Positions 7,009 through 14,623 of a stretch of DNA of 64,000 nt are shown here, in pieces. The notes under the pieces are model-generated. The model had not been told where the DNA came from, ran no database searches, and saw nothing but the letters and a program-made list of their open reading frames with translations. Within the stretch, counting starts at the first letter, position 1; every line of letters begins with the position of its first letter. Source of the stretch: Sinorhizobium americanum (GTDB lineage Bacteria; Pseudomonadota; Alphaproteobacteria; Rhizobiales; Rhizobiaceae); contig NZ_LNQC01000081.1 of the NCBI RefSeq assembly GCF_001651855.1, forward strand, positions 277,217 through 341,216, written 5' to 3'. The translations under genes and the position numbers were made by a program.

Positions 7009-9198
7009 ATGGCAACGGTAATTCTGGAAGACGGCGCGGAGAGTTACACCACGAATAGCGGCATCGTCGTGACGCGCCGGCGGCGCGACGCGTCCTATGC
7101 GGATGCGATCGCCTCCTATGTGGACAGGCTCGACGAGCGCCGCGGTGCGGTGTTCTCGTCGAATTACGAATATCCGGGGCGCTATACCCGCTGGGACACT
7201 GCCGTCGTCGACCCGCCGCTCGCCATCTCCTCCTTCGGCCGCTCGCTCTGGATCGAAGCCTATAACGGGCGCGGCGAGGTGCTGCTGTCGCTGATCGCCG
7301 AGCACCTGAAAATGGTTGTCGACATCACGCTCGGGACGCTGACGGCCCGCCGCCTCGATCTCACCATCAATGAGCCCGATCGCGTCTTTACCGAGGAAGA
7401 GCGCTCGAAGATGCCGACGGTCTTCACGGTGCTTCGCGCCGTGACGAACCTCTTCCATTCGGAGGAGGATGCGAGCCTCGGCCTTTACGGCGCCTTCGGC
7501 TACGACCTTGCCTTCCAGTTCGACGCGATCGACCTGAAGCTCGCCCGGCCGAACGACCAGCGCGACATGGTCCTCTTCCTTCCGGATGAGATCCTCGTCG
7601 TCGACCACTATGCCGCTAGGGCCTGGATCGACCGCTACGATTTTGCCAAGGATGAATTTTCCACCGAGGGCAAGGCGGCGGATATCGCGCCCGAGCCGTT
7701 CCGCACCGTCGACAGCATCCCACCGCACGGCGACCATCGACCCGGCGAATATGCCGAACTCGTCGTCAAGGCGAAGGAGAGCTTCCGCCGCGGCGACCTC
7801 TTCGAGGTGGTGCCGGGGCAGAAATTCTATGAGCGCTGCGAAAGCCGCCCCTCCGAAATCTCCAACCGGCTGAAGGCGATCAACCCGTCGCCCTATTCCT
7901 TCTTCATCAATCTCGGCAACCAGGAATATCTCGTCGGCGCCTCGCCGGAGATGTTCGTGCGCGTTTCCGGGCGCCGCATCGAGACCTGCCCGATCTCCGG
8001 CACGATCAAGCGCGGTGACGACCCGATCGCCGACAGCGAGCAGATCCTCAAGCTCCTGAACTCGAAGAAGGACGAGTCCGAGCTGACCATGTGCTCGGAC
8101 GTCGACCGCAACGACAAGAGCCGCGTCTGCGTGCCGGGCTCGGTGAAGGTGATCGGCCGCCGCCAGATCGAGATGTATTCGCGGCTGATCCACACGGTCG
8201 ACCATATCGAGGGTCGGCTGCGCGACGACATGGACGCCTTCGACGGGTTCCTCAGCCACGCCTGGGCGGTTACCGTCACCGGTGCGCCGAAGCTCTGGGC
8301 GATGCGCTTCATCGAGAGCCATGAGAAGAGCCCGCGCGCCTGGTACGGCGGCGCGATCGGCATGGTCGGCTTCAACGGCGATATGAACACCGGGCTGACG
8401 CTGCGCACCATCCGCATCAAGGACGGCATCGCCGAGGTGAGGGCGGGCGCGACGCTGCTCTATGATTCCAATCCGGAAGAAGAAGAAGCCGAAACCGAAC
8501 TGAAGGCCTCCGCCATGATTGCAGCCATCCGCGACGCGAAATCCGCCAACAGCGCCAAGGCGGCGCGCGACGTCGCGCCCGTCGGCGCCGGCGTGAATAT
8601 CCTGCTGGTCGACCACGAGGACAGCTTCGTCCACACGCTGGCGAATTATTTCCGCCAGACGGGTGCGACGGTGACCACCGTGCGCACGCCGGTTGCCGAG
8701 GAAATCTTCGACCGGGTCAAGCCGGACCTCGTCGTGCTTTCTCCCGGCCCCGGGAGCCCGAAGGATTTCGACTGCAAGGCGACGATCAAGAAGGCGCGGG
8801 CGCGTGAACTTCCGATCTTCGGCGTCTGCCTCGGCCTGCAGGCGCTTGCCGAGGCCTATGGCGGCGATCTCAGGCAACTGGCGATCCCGATGCACGGCAA
8901 GCCGTCGCGCATCCGCGTGCTGGAGCCGGGCATCGTCTTCTCCGGCCTCGGCAAGGAAGTGACGGTCGGGCGCTACCATTCGATCTTCGCCGATCCATCG
9001 AGCCTGCCGCGCGACTTCCTGATCACCGCCGAAAGCGAGGATGGCACGATCATGGGCATCGAGCATGTCAAGGAGCCGGTGGCGGCCGTGCAGTTCCATC
9101 CGGAATCGATCATGACGCTCGGCGGTGACGCCGGCATGCGGATGATCGAGAACGTCGTAGCGCACCTGGCGAAGAGGGCGAAGATCAAGGCGGCCTGA
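7009..9198 (+). CDS. trpE(G): Anthranilate synthase, fused TrpE-TrpG
   Basis: 729 residues. Residues about 1-505 are the TrpE component (NPSPYSFFINLGNQEYLVGA, SGTIKRG, TVTGAPKLWAM) and about 530-729 are the TrpG glutamine amidotransferase, with the nucleophile Cys at about 607 (FGVCLGLQAL) and the His in AVQFHPES. Converts chorismate and glutamine to anthranilate. The fusion is the known rhizobial arrangement, which replaces separate trpE and trpG genes. Controlled by the trpL attenuator just upstream and probably by tryptophan feedback. ACGGAG precedes the ATG. Confidence 0.97.
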   Translation: MATVILEDGAESYTTNSGIVVTRRRRDASYADAIASYVDRLDERRGAVFSSNYEYPGRYTRWDTAVVDPPLAISSFGRSLWIEAYNGRGEVLLSLIAEHLKMVVDITLGTLTARRLDLTINEPDRVFTEEERSKMPTVFTVLRAVTNLFHSEEDASLGLYGAFGYDLAFQFDAIDLKLARPNDQRDMVLFLPDEILVVDHYAARAWIDRYDFAKDEFSTEGKAADIAPEPFRTVDSIPPHGDHRPGEYAELVVKAKESFRRGDLFEVVPGQKFYERCESRPSEISNRLKAINPSPYSFFINLGNQEYLVGASPEMFVRVSGRRIETCPISGTIKRGDDPIADSEQILKLLNSKKDESELTMCSDVDRNDKSRVCVPGSVKVIGRRQIEMYSRLIHTVDHIEGRLRDDMDAFDGFLSHAWAVTVTGAPKLWAMRFIESHEKSPRAWYGGAIGMVGFNGDMNTGLTLRTIRIKDGIAEVRAGATLLYDSNPEEEEAETELKASAMIAAIRDAKSANSAKAARDVAPVGAGVNILLVDHEDSFVHTLANYFRQTGATVTTVRTPVAEEIFDRVKPDLVVLSPGPGSPKDFDCKATIKKARARELPIFGVCLGLQALAEAYGGDLRQLAIPMHGKPSRIRVLEPGIVFSGLGKEVTVGRYHSIFADPSSLPRDFLITAESEDGTIMGIEHVKEPVAAVQFHPESIMTLGGDAGMRMIENVVAHLAKRAKIKAA

Positions 9199-9291
9199 TG
9201 CCGTCACAGACGGGCGGCTAAAGCGGAAGCGCGAGGTTGCGATCGCGCCTTTGACAAGCCGTTCAATATCGCCCATATGGTGCATGAAAAT

Positions 9292-9323
9292 CCGCCTGCG
9301 CGAAAACCCGCGCGGGCGGTTTT
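9292..9323 (+). terminator. Terminator of trpE(G)
   Basis: An 11-bp stem, CCGCCTGCGCG (9292-9302) against CGCGCGGGCGG (9309-9319) with one G-U pair and loop AAAACC, runs into TTTT. A weaker hairpin (GCGCGA 9229-9234 with TCGCGC 9243-9248, then CTTT) lies nearer the stop codon. Confidence 0.8.
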
Positions 9324-9338
9324 GCGTTTCAATGGGCA

Positions 9339-9365
9339 TGCATTTGCAACTCGTTTGCATCTGCA
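9339..9365. promoter_or_regulatory. Candidate operator dyad ahead of the CDF exporter
   Basis: TGCATTTGCAA (9339-9349) and TTGCATCTGCA (9355-9365) are inverted, matching at 9 of 11 positions, around CTCGT. The dyad ends 12 bases before the preferred start of the manganese-type CDF exporter gene. Its TGCAA/TTGCA halves recall Mur (manganese-responsive Fur family) sites of rhizobia; the regulator is inferred, the symmetry is seen. Confidence 0.5.
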
Positions 9366-9377
9366 CGAGGAATGAAG

Positions 9378-10289
9378 ATGACCGCGTCCGACAATCGAAC
9401 GGTTCTAAGGCTCGCCTTTTGGGGCATCCCGCTCTCTCTCGGGGTCATGGGGCTGAAGCTGCTTGCCTGGTGGGTGACCGGGTCGGTCGCATTGTTGTCC
9501 GATGGCCTGGAATCTGTGGTCAATGTGGTCGCTGCGGTGATCGCCTATGCGATGATCGGCTACGCCGCGAAACCGGCGGATGCCGGCCACCCCTTCGGGC
9601 ATCACAAGGCGGAGTATTTCTCGGCGGTCATCGAGGGTGTCTTGATCGTCGTGGCGGCCCTGTCGATCCTTTGGGAGGCGGTGCCCGAAATGATGGCGCC
9701 CTCTTTGCTGCAGGCGCCGGTGCTCGGGCTCGCGATCAACTTCGCTGCCGGTGTCGTCAACGCCATCTGGGCCTATATTCTGATCCGCGCCGGCAGGGCG
9801 CATCGCTCGCCGGCGCTGAGCGCCGACGGACATCACATCTTCTCCGACGTGGTCACTTCGGCGGGGGTGCTCGCCGGCCTTGTTCTTGCCGTGGCCACCG
9901 GCTATGCAATTCTGGATCCGTTGCTTGCCGTGGTCGTCGCCGCCAACATCCTGTTCCAGGGCTGGAAGGTCATTTCGCGCTCGATCGACGGGCTGATGGA
10001 CAAGGCCGTGCCGGTGGAGGAAGAAGAGGCGATCACGAAGGCGATCGCCGCCAATGCCGGCGGGTCGCTCGGCGTTCATGACCTGAAGACGCGGCAGGCT
10101 GGTCCGGTAACCTTCGTGGATTTCCACATGGTGGTGCCGGAGGCGATGCCGGTCGGCGACGCCCATGATATTTGCGACCGGATCGAGGATGCGATCCGCG
10201 CCGTTCATCCGGGCGCGAGGATCGCCATACATGTGGAGCCGGAAGGCGAAAAGGCGCACGGCGTGCGCGTCAAGACCAGAGCGGGATGA
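9378..10289 (+). CDS. YiiP-type cation diffusion facilitator (probable Mn2+ exporter)
   Basis: 303 residues from the ATG at 9378, preferred over the ATG at 9372 because GAGG at 9367-9370 gives proper spacing. Six membrane segments are followed by a cytoplasmic C-terminal domain. Metal-site candidates are SDGLES in TM2, HPFGHHKAEYF in the TM2-TM3 loop and the HxxxD of HHIFSD in TM5; the tail holds VTFVDFHMVVP and HVEPEGE. The gene downstream of trpE(G) in S. meliloti (SMc02724, SmYiiP) is a manganese exporter, so this is probably its orthologue. Confidence 0.88.
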   Translation: MTASDNRTVLRLAFWGIPLSLGVMGLKLLAWWVTGSVALLSDGLESVVNVVAAVIAYAMIGYAAKPADAGHPFGHHKAEYFSAVIEGVLIVVAALSILWEAVPEMMAPSLLQAPVLGLAINFAAGVVNAIWAYILIRAGRAHRSPALSADGHHIFSDVVTSAGVLAGLVLAVATGYAILDPLLAVVVAANILFQGWKVISRSIDGLMDKAVPVEEEEAITKAIAANAGGSLGVHDLKTRQAGPVTFVDFHMVVPEAMPVGDAHDICDRIEDAIRAVHPGARIAIHVEPEGEKAHGVRVKTRAG

Positions 10290-10321
10290 CAAAAAAAGGG
10301 TGTGCGGTGGTTTGTCCGCAC
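10290..10321 (-). terminator. Minus-strand terminator-like hairpin
   Basis: GTGCGG (10302-10307) and CCGCAC (10316-10321) form a hairpin; read on the minus strand it is followed by ACCC and seven T (complement of AAAAAAA 10291-10297). It lies in the 57-base gap between two plus-strand genes, so it would stop antisense transcription coming through queF from the HupE-like gene. Confidence 0.5.
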
Positions 10322-10346
10322 CGCTGCGAGCTTAAGGAACCAGAGA

Positions 10347-10811
10347 ATGCCGAAGACCGACGTATCAGGACTTTCACAACTGGGGGCGAAGGTCGATCTG
10401 CCGCAGAGCCCCGAAGAGGCGGTGCTCGAACGGGTGCCGAGCGGCCATGAGGGCACGGATTTCGTCGTCCGCTTCACGGCGCCAGAATTCACTTCGCTCT
10501 GCCCGATGACCGGACAGCCGGATTTTGCTCATATCGTCATCGACTACGTGCCGAACGGCTGGCTGGTCGAATCGAAGTCGCTGAAGCTGTTCCTGCATTC
10601 CTTCCGCAACCATGGCGCCTTCCACGAGGACTGCACCATCGACATCGCTAAGCGGCTGGTATCGCTTCTCTCTCCGAAGTGGCTGAGGATCGGCGCCTAC
10701 TGGTATCCTCGCGGCGGCATCCCGATCGACGTGTTCTGGCAGACCGGCAATCCGCCGGAGCGGGTCTGGCTGCCGGACCAGGGCGTGCCGACCTATCGCG
10801 GCCGCGGCTGA
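10347..10811 (+). CDS. queF: NADPH-dependent 7-cyano-7-deazaguanine (preQ0) reductase QueF
   Basis: 154 residues, the short unimodular QueF. Reduces preQ0 to preQ1 in queuosine synthesis. The catalytic Cys and Asp lie in SLCPMTGQPDFA, followed by the NADPH motif ESKSLKLFLHSFRNHGAFHED. The ATG at 10347 follows AAGGAA; the in-frame codons upstream lack a ribosome-binding site. It follows the CDF gene by 57 bases, possibly in the same transcript. Confidence 0.95.
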   Translation: MPKTDVSGLSQLGAKVDLPQSPEEAVLERVPSGHEGTDFVVRFTAPEFTSLCPMTGQPDFAHIVIDYVPNGWLVESKSLKLFLHSFRNHGAFHEDCTIDIAKRLVSLLSPKWLRIGAYWYPRGGIPIDVFWQTGNPPERVWLPDQGVPTYRGRG

Positions 10812-10812
10812 A

Positions 10813-10831
10813 GCGGCGGGAATCCCGCCGC
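10813..10831. terminator. Convergent hairpin between queF and hupE-like gene
   Basis: GCGGCGGG (10813-10820) and CCCGCCGC (10824-10831) form a perfect 8-bp stem with a three-base loop between two convergent genes. Neither side has a T-run, so it may be an RNA-stability hairpin or a weak bidirectional terminator. Confidence 0.5.
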
Positions 10832-10846
10832 CCTGCAACGACACCG

Positions 10847-11425
10847 TCAGCCGAAGATCAGCGCCGCACCCGCCAGCGCGGTGACGCCGCCGAGAAGGCG
10901 GGCAAGCGTGCCGTTGCTTGAAAACCTCGCAAGCGCGATACCGAGGCCAAGGCCCGCGGCGTGCAGCAATGCGGTCGCAGCGATGAAGCCGATGGCGAAG
11001 GACCAGGCGCCGGCCGACCCCAGTTCGCCGCCGTGGGCATGGCCGTGGAAGAGCGCGAAGATGCCGACGATCGCAGCGGCAGGCGCCACGTCGAGGCGCA
11101 CGGAGATAGCGACGATCAGGCCGAGGGCGACGACCGAGGCGAGGATCGCCGGCTCGACGAAGGGCAGGGGAACGGCGGCGAGCGCCAGTCCGAAGCCGAC
11201 AGTCATCATCCCGACGAAGGCAGCAGGAACAGTCCAGAGCGCGCGGCCGCCGATCTGCGCGGCCCAGAGGCCGACGGCGACCATTGCCAGAATATGATCC
11301 GCACCGAAGAACGGATGGGAAAGACCGGCCGCCAGCGAACCGTGCTCGACCGGATCGAGGTGCGCGAAGGCGGGCGCCGCGGAAGCCCCGAGTGCGGCGG
11401 CGGCAATGAGCATGCGTGTCTTCAT
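10847..11425 (-). CDS. HupE/UreJ family membrane protein
   Basis: 192 residues from the ATG at 11425, which has GGGGA seven bases upstream; the in-frame ATG at 11437 lies too close to any such site. A signal-like start (AAALGASAAPAFAH) precedes the family signature HPFFGADHILAMVAVGLWA and five to six membrane segments, with the histidine-rich HGHAHGGE loop. HupE/UreJ proteins carry nickel or cobalt across the inner membrane or periplasm. No hydrogenase or urease gene is in this window. Confidence 0.9.
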   Translation of the reverse strand: MKTRMLIAAAALGASAAPAFAHLDPVEHGSLAAGLSHPFFGADHILAMVAVGLWAAQIGGRALWTVPAAFVGMMTVGFGLALAAVPLPFVEPAILASVVALGLIVAISVRLDVAPAAAIVGIFALFHGHAHGGELGSAGAWSFAIGFIAATALLHAAGLGLGIALARFSSNGTLARLLGGVTALAGAALIFG

Positions 11426-11649
11426 TATGGTCCCCACTTGTCGGCGGGCTCGGGAGGCAGCCCGTCCGCTCTGATTACGGGCTGATCTTATTGGGCTTTT
11501 CTGCGCTGTCCATACGGCATTTGACGGTGCATCGATTTACCATCGCGACAGCACGCGCGGTTCGAACCTTATTCGCTGGCCGGTTTGCATTGTCATCGGC
11601 GTCGAGTCGCATTATCTGACCTTGAGGCATTTTACGAGGAGTCCGAAGA

Positions 11650-12240
11650 ATGCGGATGAACGACGACGACCAGGAAGAAAAGAAGACCGAGCTGCCGCTG
11701 GGCAAGGAAACCGAGGCGAACCTTTTCAAGTCGCGTTCGATTTTCATCTACGGAACGATCAACCAGGAACTGGCGCAGAAGGTCTGCTCGCAGCTGGTGG
11801 CGCTTGCCTCGGCCAGCGACGAAGACATTCGCATCTTCGTCAACTCGCCGGGCGGACACGTCGAATCCGGCGACAGCATTCACGATATGATCAAGTTCGT
11901 GAAGCCGAATGTGTGGACGATCGGCACCGGCTGGGTCGCCTCCGCCGGCGCGCTCATCTTCGTCGCTCCGCCGAAGGAACGGCGCCTTTGCCTGCCGAAT
12001 ACCCGCTTCCTGCTGCATCAACCGTCCGGCGGCACGCGCGGCATGGCTTCGGACATCGAGATCCAGGCGCGTGAAATCATCAAGATGAACGAACGGCTGA
12101 ACAAGATCTTCTCCGAAGCCACCGGCCAGCCGGTCGAGAAGATCGCCAAGGATACAGACCGCGATTACTGGCTCGGTGCCGACGAGGCGAAGTCCTACGG
12201 ACTCGTCTCGCGGATCATCACGTCGGTCGCTGAGATTTGA
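11650..12240 (+). CDS. clpP: ATP-dependent Clp protease proteolytic subunit paralogue
   Basis: 196 residues, ClpP fold. The catalytic triad positions are visible: Ser in GWVASAGALI (about residue 100), His in RFLLHQPSGG and Asp in DTDRDYWLGA. The usual ASMGA is ASAGA here, and VFVAPPKERR replaces the common LAAG stretch, which marks it as one of the several alphaproteobacterial ClpP paralogues rather than the main ClpP1 beside clpX. GAGGAG lies eight bases before the ATG. No ClpA/X partner is adjacent; clpS is 21 kb away. Confidence 0.93.
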   Translation: MRMNDDDQEEKKTELPLGKETEANLFKSRSIFIYGTINQELAQKVCSQLVALASASDEDIRIFVNSPGGHVESGDSIHDMIKFVKPNVWTIGTGWVASAGALIFVAPPKERRLCLPNTRFLLHQPSGGTRGMASDIEIQAREIIKMNERLNKIFSEATGQPVEKIAKDTDRDYWLGADEAKSYGLVSRIITSVAEI

Positions 12241-12265
12241 TTTCGCAGAGTTGGGGGCGGTACGC

Positions 12266-12317
12266 GCCCCCTCATCCGCCTGCCGGCCCTACTCCCACCG
12301 GCGGGGAGGAGGGACTT
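12266..12317. repeat. Dispersed palindromic repeat (RIME-like), partial copy
   Basis: CCCCTCATCCGCCTGCCGGCC followed by CTCCCACCGGCGGGGAGGAGGG is a degenerate copy of the intergenic palindromic repeat seen more completely at 14478-14608, 34502-34629 and 41216-41326. It lies after clpP and may act as its terminator. Confidence 0.7.
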
Positions 12318-12413
12318 GTGGCGGCACCTCCGTTCCACCGCAAGCGATGAGTGGGGCAAAGCAGGCGCGGGCAATCGAAGCCTCAGCTAACACGTGCTAC
12401 ACCCATCAGCTCC

Positions 12414-12442
12414 CTTGCTCCGCTTCGCCAAGCCGTGTATAG
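12414..12442 (+). promoter_or_regulatory. Promoter of leu leader and leuA
   Basis: CTTGCT (12414-12419), a 17-base spacer and GTATAG (12437-12442) fit the Sinorhizobium sigma-70 consensus. The expected start point falls at 12449-12451, that is on the ATG of the leader peptide, the same geometry as for trpL. Confidence 0.65.
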
Positions 12443-12450
12443 GCACTCTT

Positions 12451-12576
12451 ATGACCAAGGCTTACGCGCACAAGATCTCAGCAATCTTCTTTGGACACGA
12501 TCACGATCGTGCCCCCTCGCGCGCCTTTGCCTCGCTGCTTCTTCTCGGCCTTACTCGCGGTTGCCGGGTCCGGTGA
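12451..12576 (+). CDS. Putative leucine leader peptide of leuA
   Basis: 41 codons, beginning MTKAYAHKISAIFFG and containing ASLLLLGLTRG: five leucine codons (CTG CTT CTT CTC, then CTT) within six codons at about 12535-12555, 21 codons' length after the start. It is 144 bases before leuA and has its own promoter at the right distance. Leucine-rich leaders ahead of leuA are known in alphaproteobacteria from comparative genomics. There is no Shine-Dalgarno, consistent with a leaderless message. Confidence 0.75.
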   Translation: MTKAYAHKISAIFFGHDHDRAPSRAFASLLLLGLTRGCRVR

Positions 12577-12691
12577 GGGGCGCCCGGCGGCCGAAAGCCT
12601 TGCCGGCAGATGCTCCTCGAACCCCCCTAGAACTGAAACAATGGCGTCAGCCTCGCAATAGGGTCCGTGATCGGCTATTGCATCCGGCAAG
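12563..12691 (+). promoter_or_regulatory. Candidate leuA attenuator with competing hairpins
   Basis: GCCGGG (12563-12568) pairs with CCCGGC (12583-12588); CCGGC (12584-12588) can instead pair with GCCGG (12602-12606); CTTGCCGG (12599-12606) can pair with CCGGCAAG (12684-12691). These stems exclude one another in series, starting at the leader stop codon. No U-run follows, so the output may be translational or Rho-dependent rather than a classical terminator. Confidence 0.45.
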
Positions 12692-12720
12692 CCACGCCCA
12701 GTGACGAAGAGAAGCTGCAC

Positions 12721-14430
12721 ATGATAGTGAGATCGCATCCCATCAAGACCGGCATGCCAGAGGCCGCGGTGAAATATCAGGCCTATCCGCAGGTCGCCCT
12801 GCCGGACCGGACCTGGCCTTCCAACACGATCACCAAGGCGCCGATCTGGTGTTCGGTCGACCTGCGCGACGGCAACCAGTCGCTGGTCGACCCGATGGGG
12901 CACGATCGCAAGGCCCGCATGTTCCACCTGCTCGTCGATATGGGCTTTAAGGAAATCGAGATCGGCTTCCCCTCCGCCTCTCAGACGGACTTCGATTTCG
13001 CCCGCTGGTGCGTCGAGGAAGGCAACGTGCCTGAAGACGTGTCGCTCCAGGTGCTGGTGCAGTGCCGGCCGGAACTGATCGCCCGCACCTTCGAAGCGCT
13101 TCAGGGCGCCCACAGGCCGATCGTGCATTTCTACAATTCGACGAGCGAATTGCAGCGCCGCGTCGTCTTCGGCAAGGATGTCGCCGGCATCAAGCAGATC
13201 GCGACCGATGCCGCGAAGATGATCACCGATATGGCGGCCAATGCCGGCGGCGGCTATCGCTTCGAGTATTCACCGGAAAGCTTCACCGGCACCGAGCTGG
13301 AAGTGGCGCTGGAAATCTGCAATGCCGTTACCGAGATCGTCAGGCCGACGCCGGACAACAAGCTGATCCTCAACCTGCCCTCGACCGTCGAGATGGCGAC
13401 GCCGAACGTCTATGCCGACCAGATCGAATGGATGTGCCGCAACCTCGACAATCGCGAAAGCCTGATCATCTCGCTGCATCCGCACAACGACCGCGGTACC
13501 GGCATCGCTGCCACCGAATTGGGCCTGATGGCCGGCGCCGATCGCGTCGAGGGCACGCTGTTCGGCAACGGCGAGCGCACCGGCAATGTCGATGTGGTGA
13601 CGCTGGCCCTCAACATGTTCACGCAAGGCGTCGATCCGAAGCTCGATTGCTCCGACATCGAGCGGATCAAGGAAGTCTACGAATATTCCAACCAGATGGT
13701 CATTCCGGAGCGCCACCCCTATGTCGGCGAATTGGTCTACACCGCCTTCTCCGGCTCGCACCAGGACGCCATCAACAAGGGCATGAAGGCGCTGAAGCAG
13801 GCCAACAAGCCCACCTGGGAGGTGCCATATCTGCCGATCGATCCGCGCGATGTCGGCCGCAGCTACGAGGCCATCATCCGTATCAACTCGCAATCGGGCA
13901 AGGGCGGCATCGCCTATATCATGCAGGAAGACTACGGCATCAACCTGCCGCGCAACCTGCAGATCGAGTTCCGCGAGGACATCCAGCGGATCACCGACGA
14001 GGAAGGCAAGGAATTGCCGTCGAAGCGCATCCACCAGCGTTTCATCGAGCGTTATGTCGAGCAGCCCAGCGCACGCATCAAGTTCGTCGATCACCACACC
14101 TATCCGGTGGGCGACCACAAGGGGCTCAGGATCGTTGCCGCCGAGATCACCGATCGCGGCGAGACGAAGCGGATCGAAGGCAAGGGGACGGGCCCGATCG
14201 ATGGGTTCATCAATGCGCTGTCGATCTATCTCGGCATCGAGTTCTCGGTCGCGGACTATTCCGAGCACTCGCTGCAGCACGGCTCGAATGCCGCCGCGAT
14301 CGCCTATGTGGAGGTAGAGCATCCGGGCGGCACGCTCTTCGGCGCCGGCATCAACACCAACATCGTCGCGGCCTCGCTCGAAGCGATCGTCTCGGCGGCG
14401 AATCGTGTTTTGGAGACGGTGGGCCGGTGA
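12721..14430 (+). CDS. leuA: 2-isopropylmalate synthase
   Basis: 569 residues from the ATG at 12721, chosen over a GTG at 12667 because GAAGAGAAG precedes it and the family begins near MIVRSHPIKTGMP. Condenses acetyl-CoA with 2-oxoisovalerate, the first step of leucine synthesis. The HMGL-like barrel shows VDLRDGNQSL (about residue 47) and the metal-binding HxH in ISLHPHNDRG (about 250). The C-terminal LeuA regulatory domain (about 430-560) binds leucine. Probably controlled by the upstream leucine leader. Confidence 0.96.
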   Translation: MIVRSHPIKTGMPEAAVKYQAYPQVALPDRTWPSNTITKAPIWCSVDLRDGNQSLVDPMGHDRKARMFHLLVDMGFKEIEIGFPSASQTDFDFARWCVEEGNVPEDVSLQVLVQCRPELIARTFEALQGAHRPIVHFYNSTSELQRRVVFGKDVAGIKQIATDAAKMITDMAANAGGGYRFEYSPESFTGTELEVALEICNAVTEIVRPTPDNKLILNLPSTVEMATPNVYADQIEWMCRNLDNRESLIISLHPHNDRGTGIAATELGLMAGADRVEGTLFGNGERTGNVDVVTLALNMFTQGVDPKLDCSDIERIKEVYEYSNQMVIPERHPYVGELVYTAFSGSHQDAINKGMKALKQANKPTWEVPYLPIDPRDVGRSYEAIIRINSQSGKGGIAYIMQEDYGINLPRNLQIEFREDIQRITDEEGKELPSKRIHQRFIERYVEQPSARIKFVDHHTYPVGDHKGLRIVAAEITDRGETKRIEGKGTGPIDGFINALSIYLGIEFSVADYSEHSLQHGSNAAAIAYVEVEHPGGTLFGAGINTNIVAASLEAIVSAANRVLETVGR

Positions 14431-14477
14431 CCCGAACCTTGCTGCCGCGTGAGTAACAGCCGCCCGTAGGTGCAATT

Positions 14478-14608
14478 GCCCCTCTCCTCGGGTTTAACCC
14501 GAGGACTGGCCCTCTCCCCGCAGGCGGGGAGAGGGAACTAAGACGTCGCCGCGAGTCTCCTTCGCCCCGCGCGCGGGGAGAAGGTGGCCGGCAGGCCGGA
14601 TGAGGGCC
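14478..14608. repeat. Dispersed palindromic mosaic repeat (RIME-like)
   Basis: A composite of three inverted repeats: CCTCGGGTT-T-AACCCGAGG (14486-14504), CTCTCCCCG-caggCGGGGAGAG (14512-14533) and CGCCCCGCGCGCGGGGAGAAGG followed by GCCGGCAGGCCGGATGAGGGC. The same modules recur in inverted order at 34502-34629. It lies between the convergent leuA and anti-sigma genes. Confidence 0.85.
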
Positions 14609-14623
14609 GATACTTGACCGCGG

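Noticed and set aside
6910..9366. An open frame of more than 800 codons on the strand opposite trpE(G)
   Set aside because: It mirrors the codon pattern of trpE(G), has no recognisable domain, and exists only because G+C-rich coding DNA lacks stops in the complementary frames.
10302..10346. A preQ1 riboswitch before queF
   Set aside because: Only 57 bases are available and the hairpin lacks the C-rich loop and A-rich tail pattern of preQ1-I; QueF also acts before preQ1 is used.
11557..11566. GGTTCGAACC as the T-loop of a tRNA
   Set aside because: No acceptor or anticodon stems fit around it.
12667..12669. GTG at 12667 as the start of leuA
   Set aside because: It lies inside a 7-bp inverted repeat (GCAATAG/CTATTGC) and adds 18 residues foreign to LeuA.
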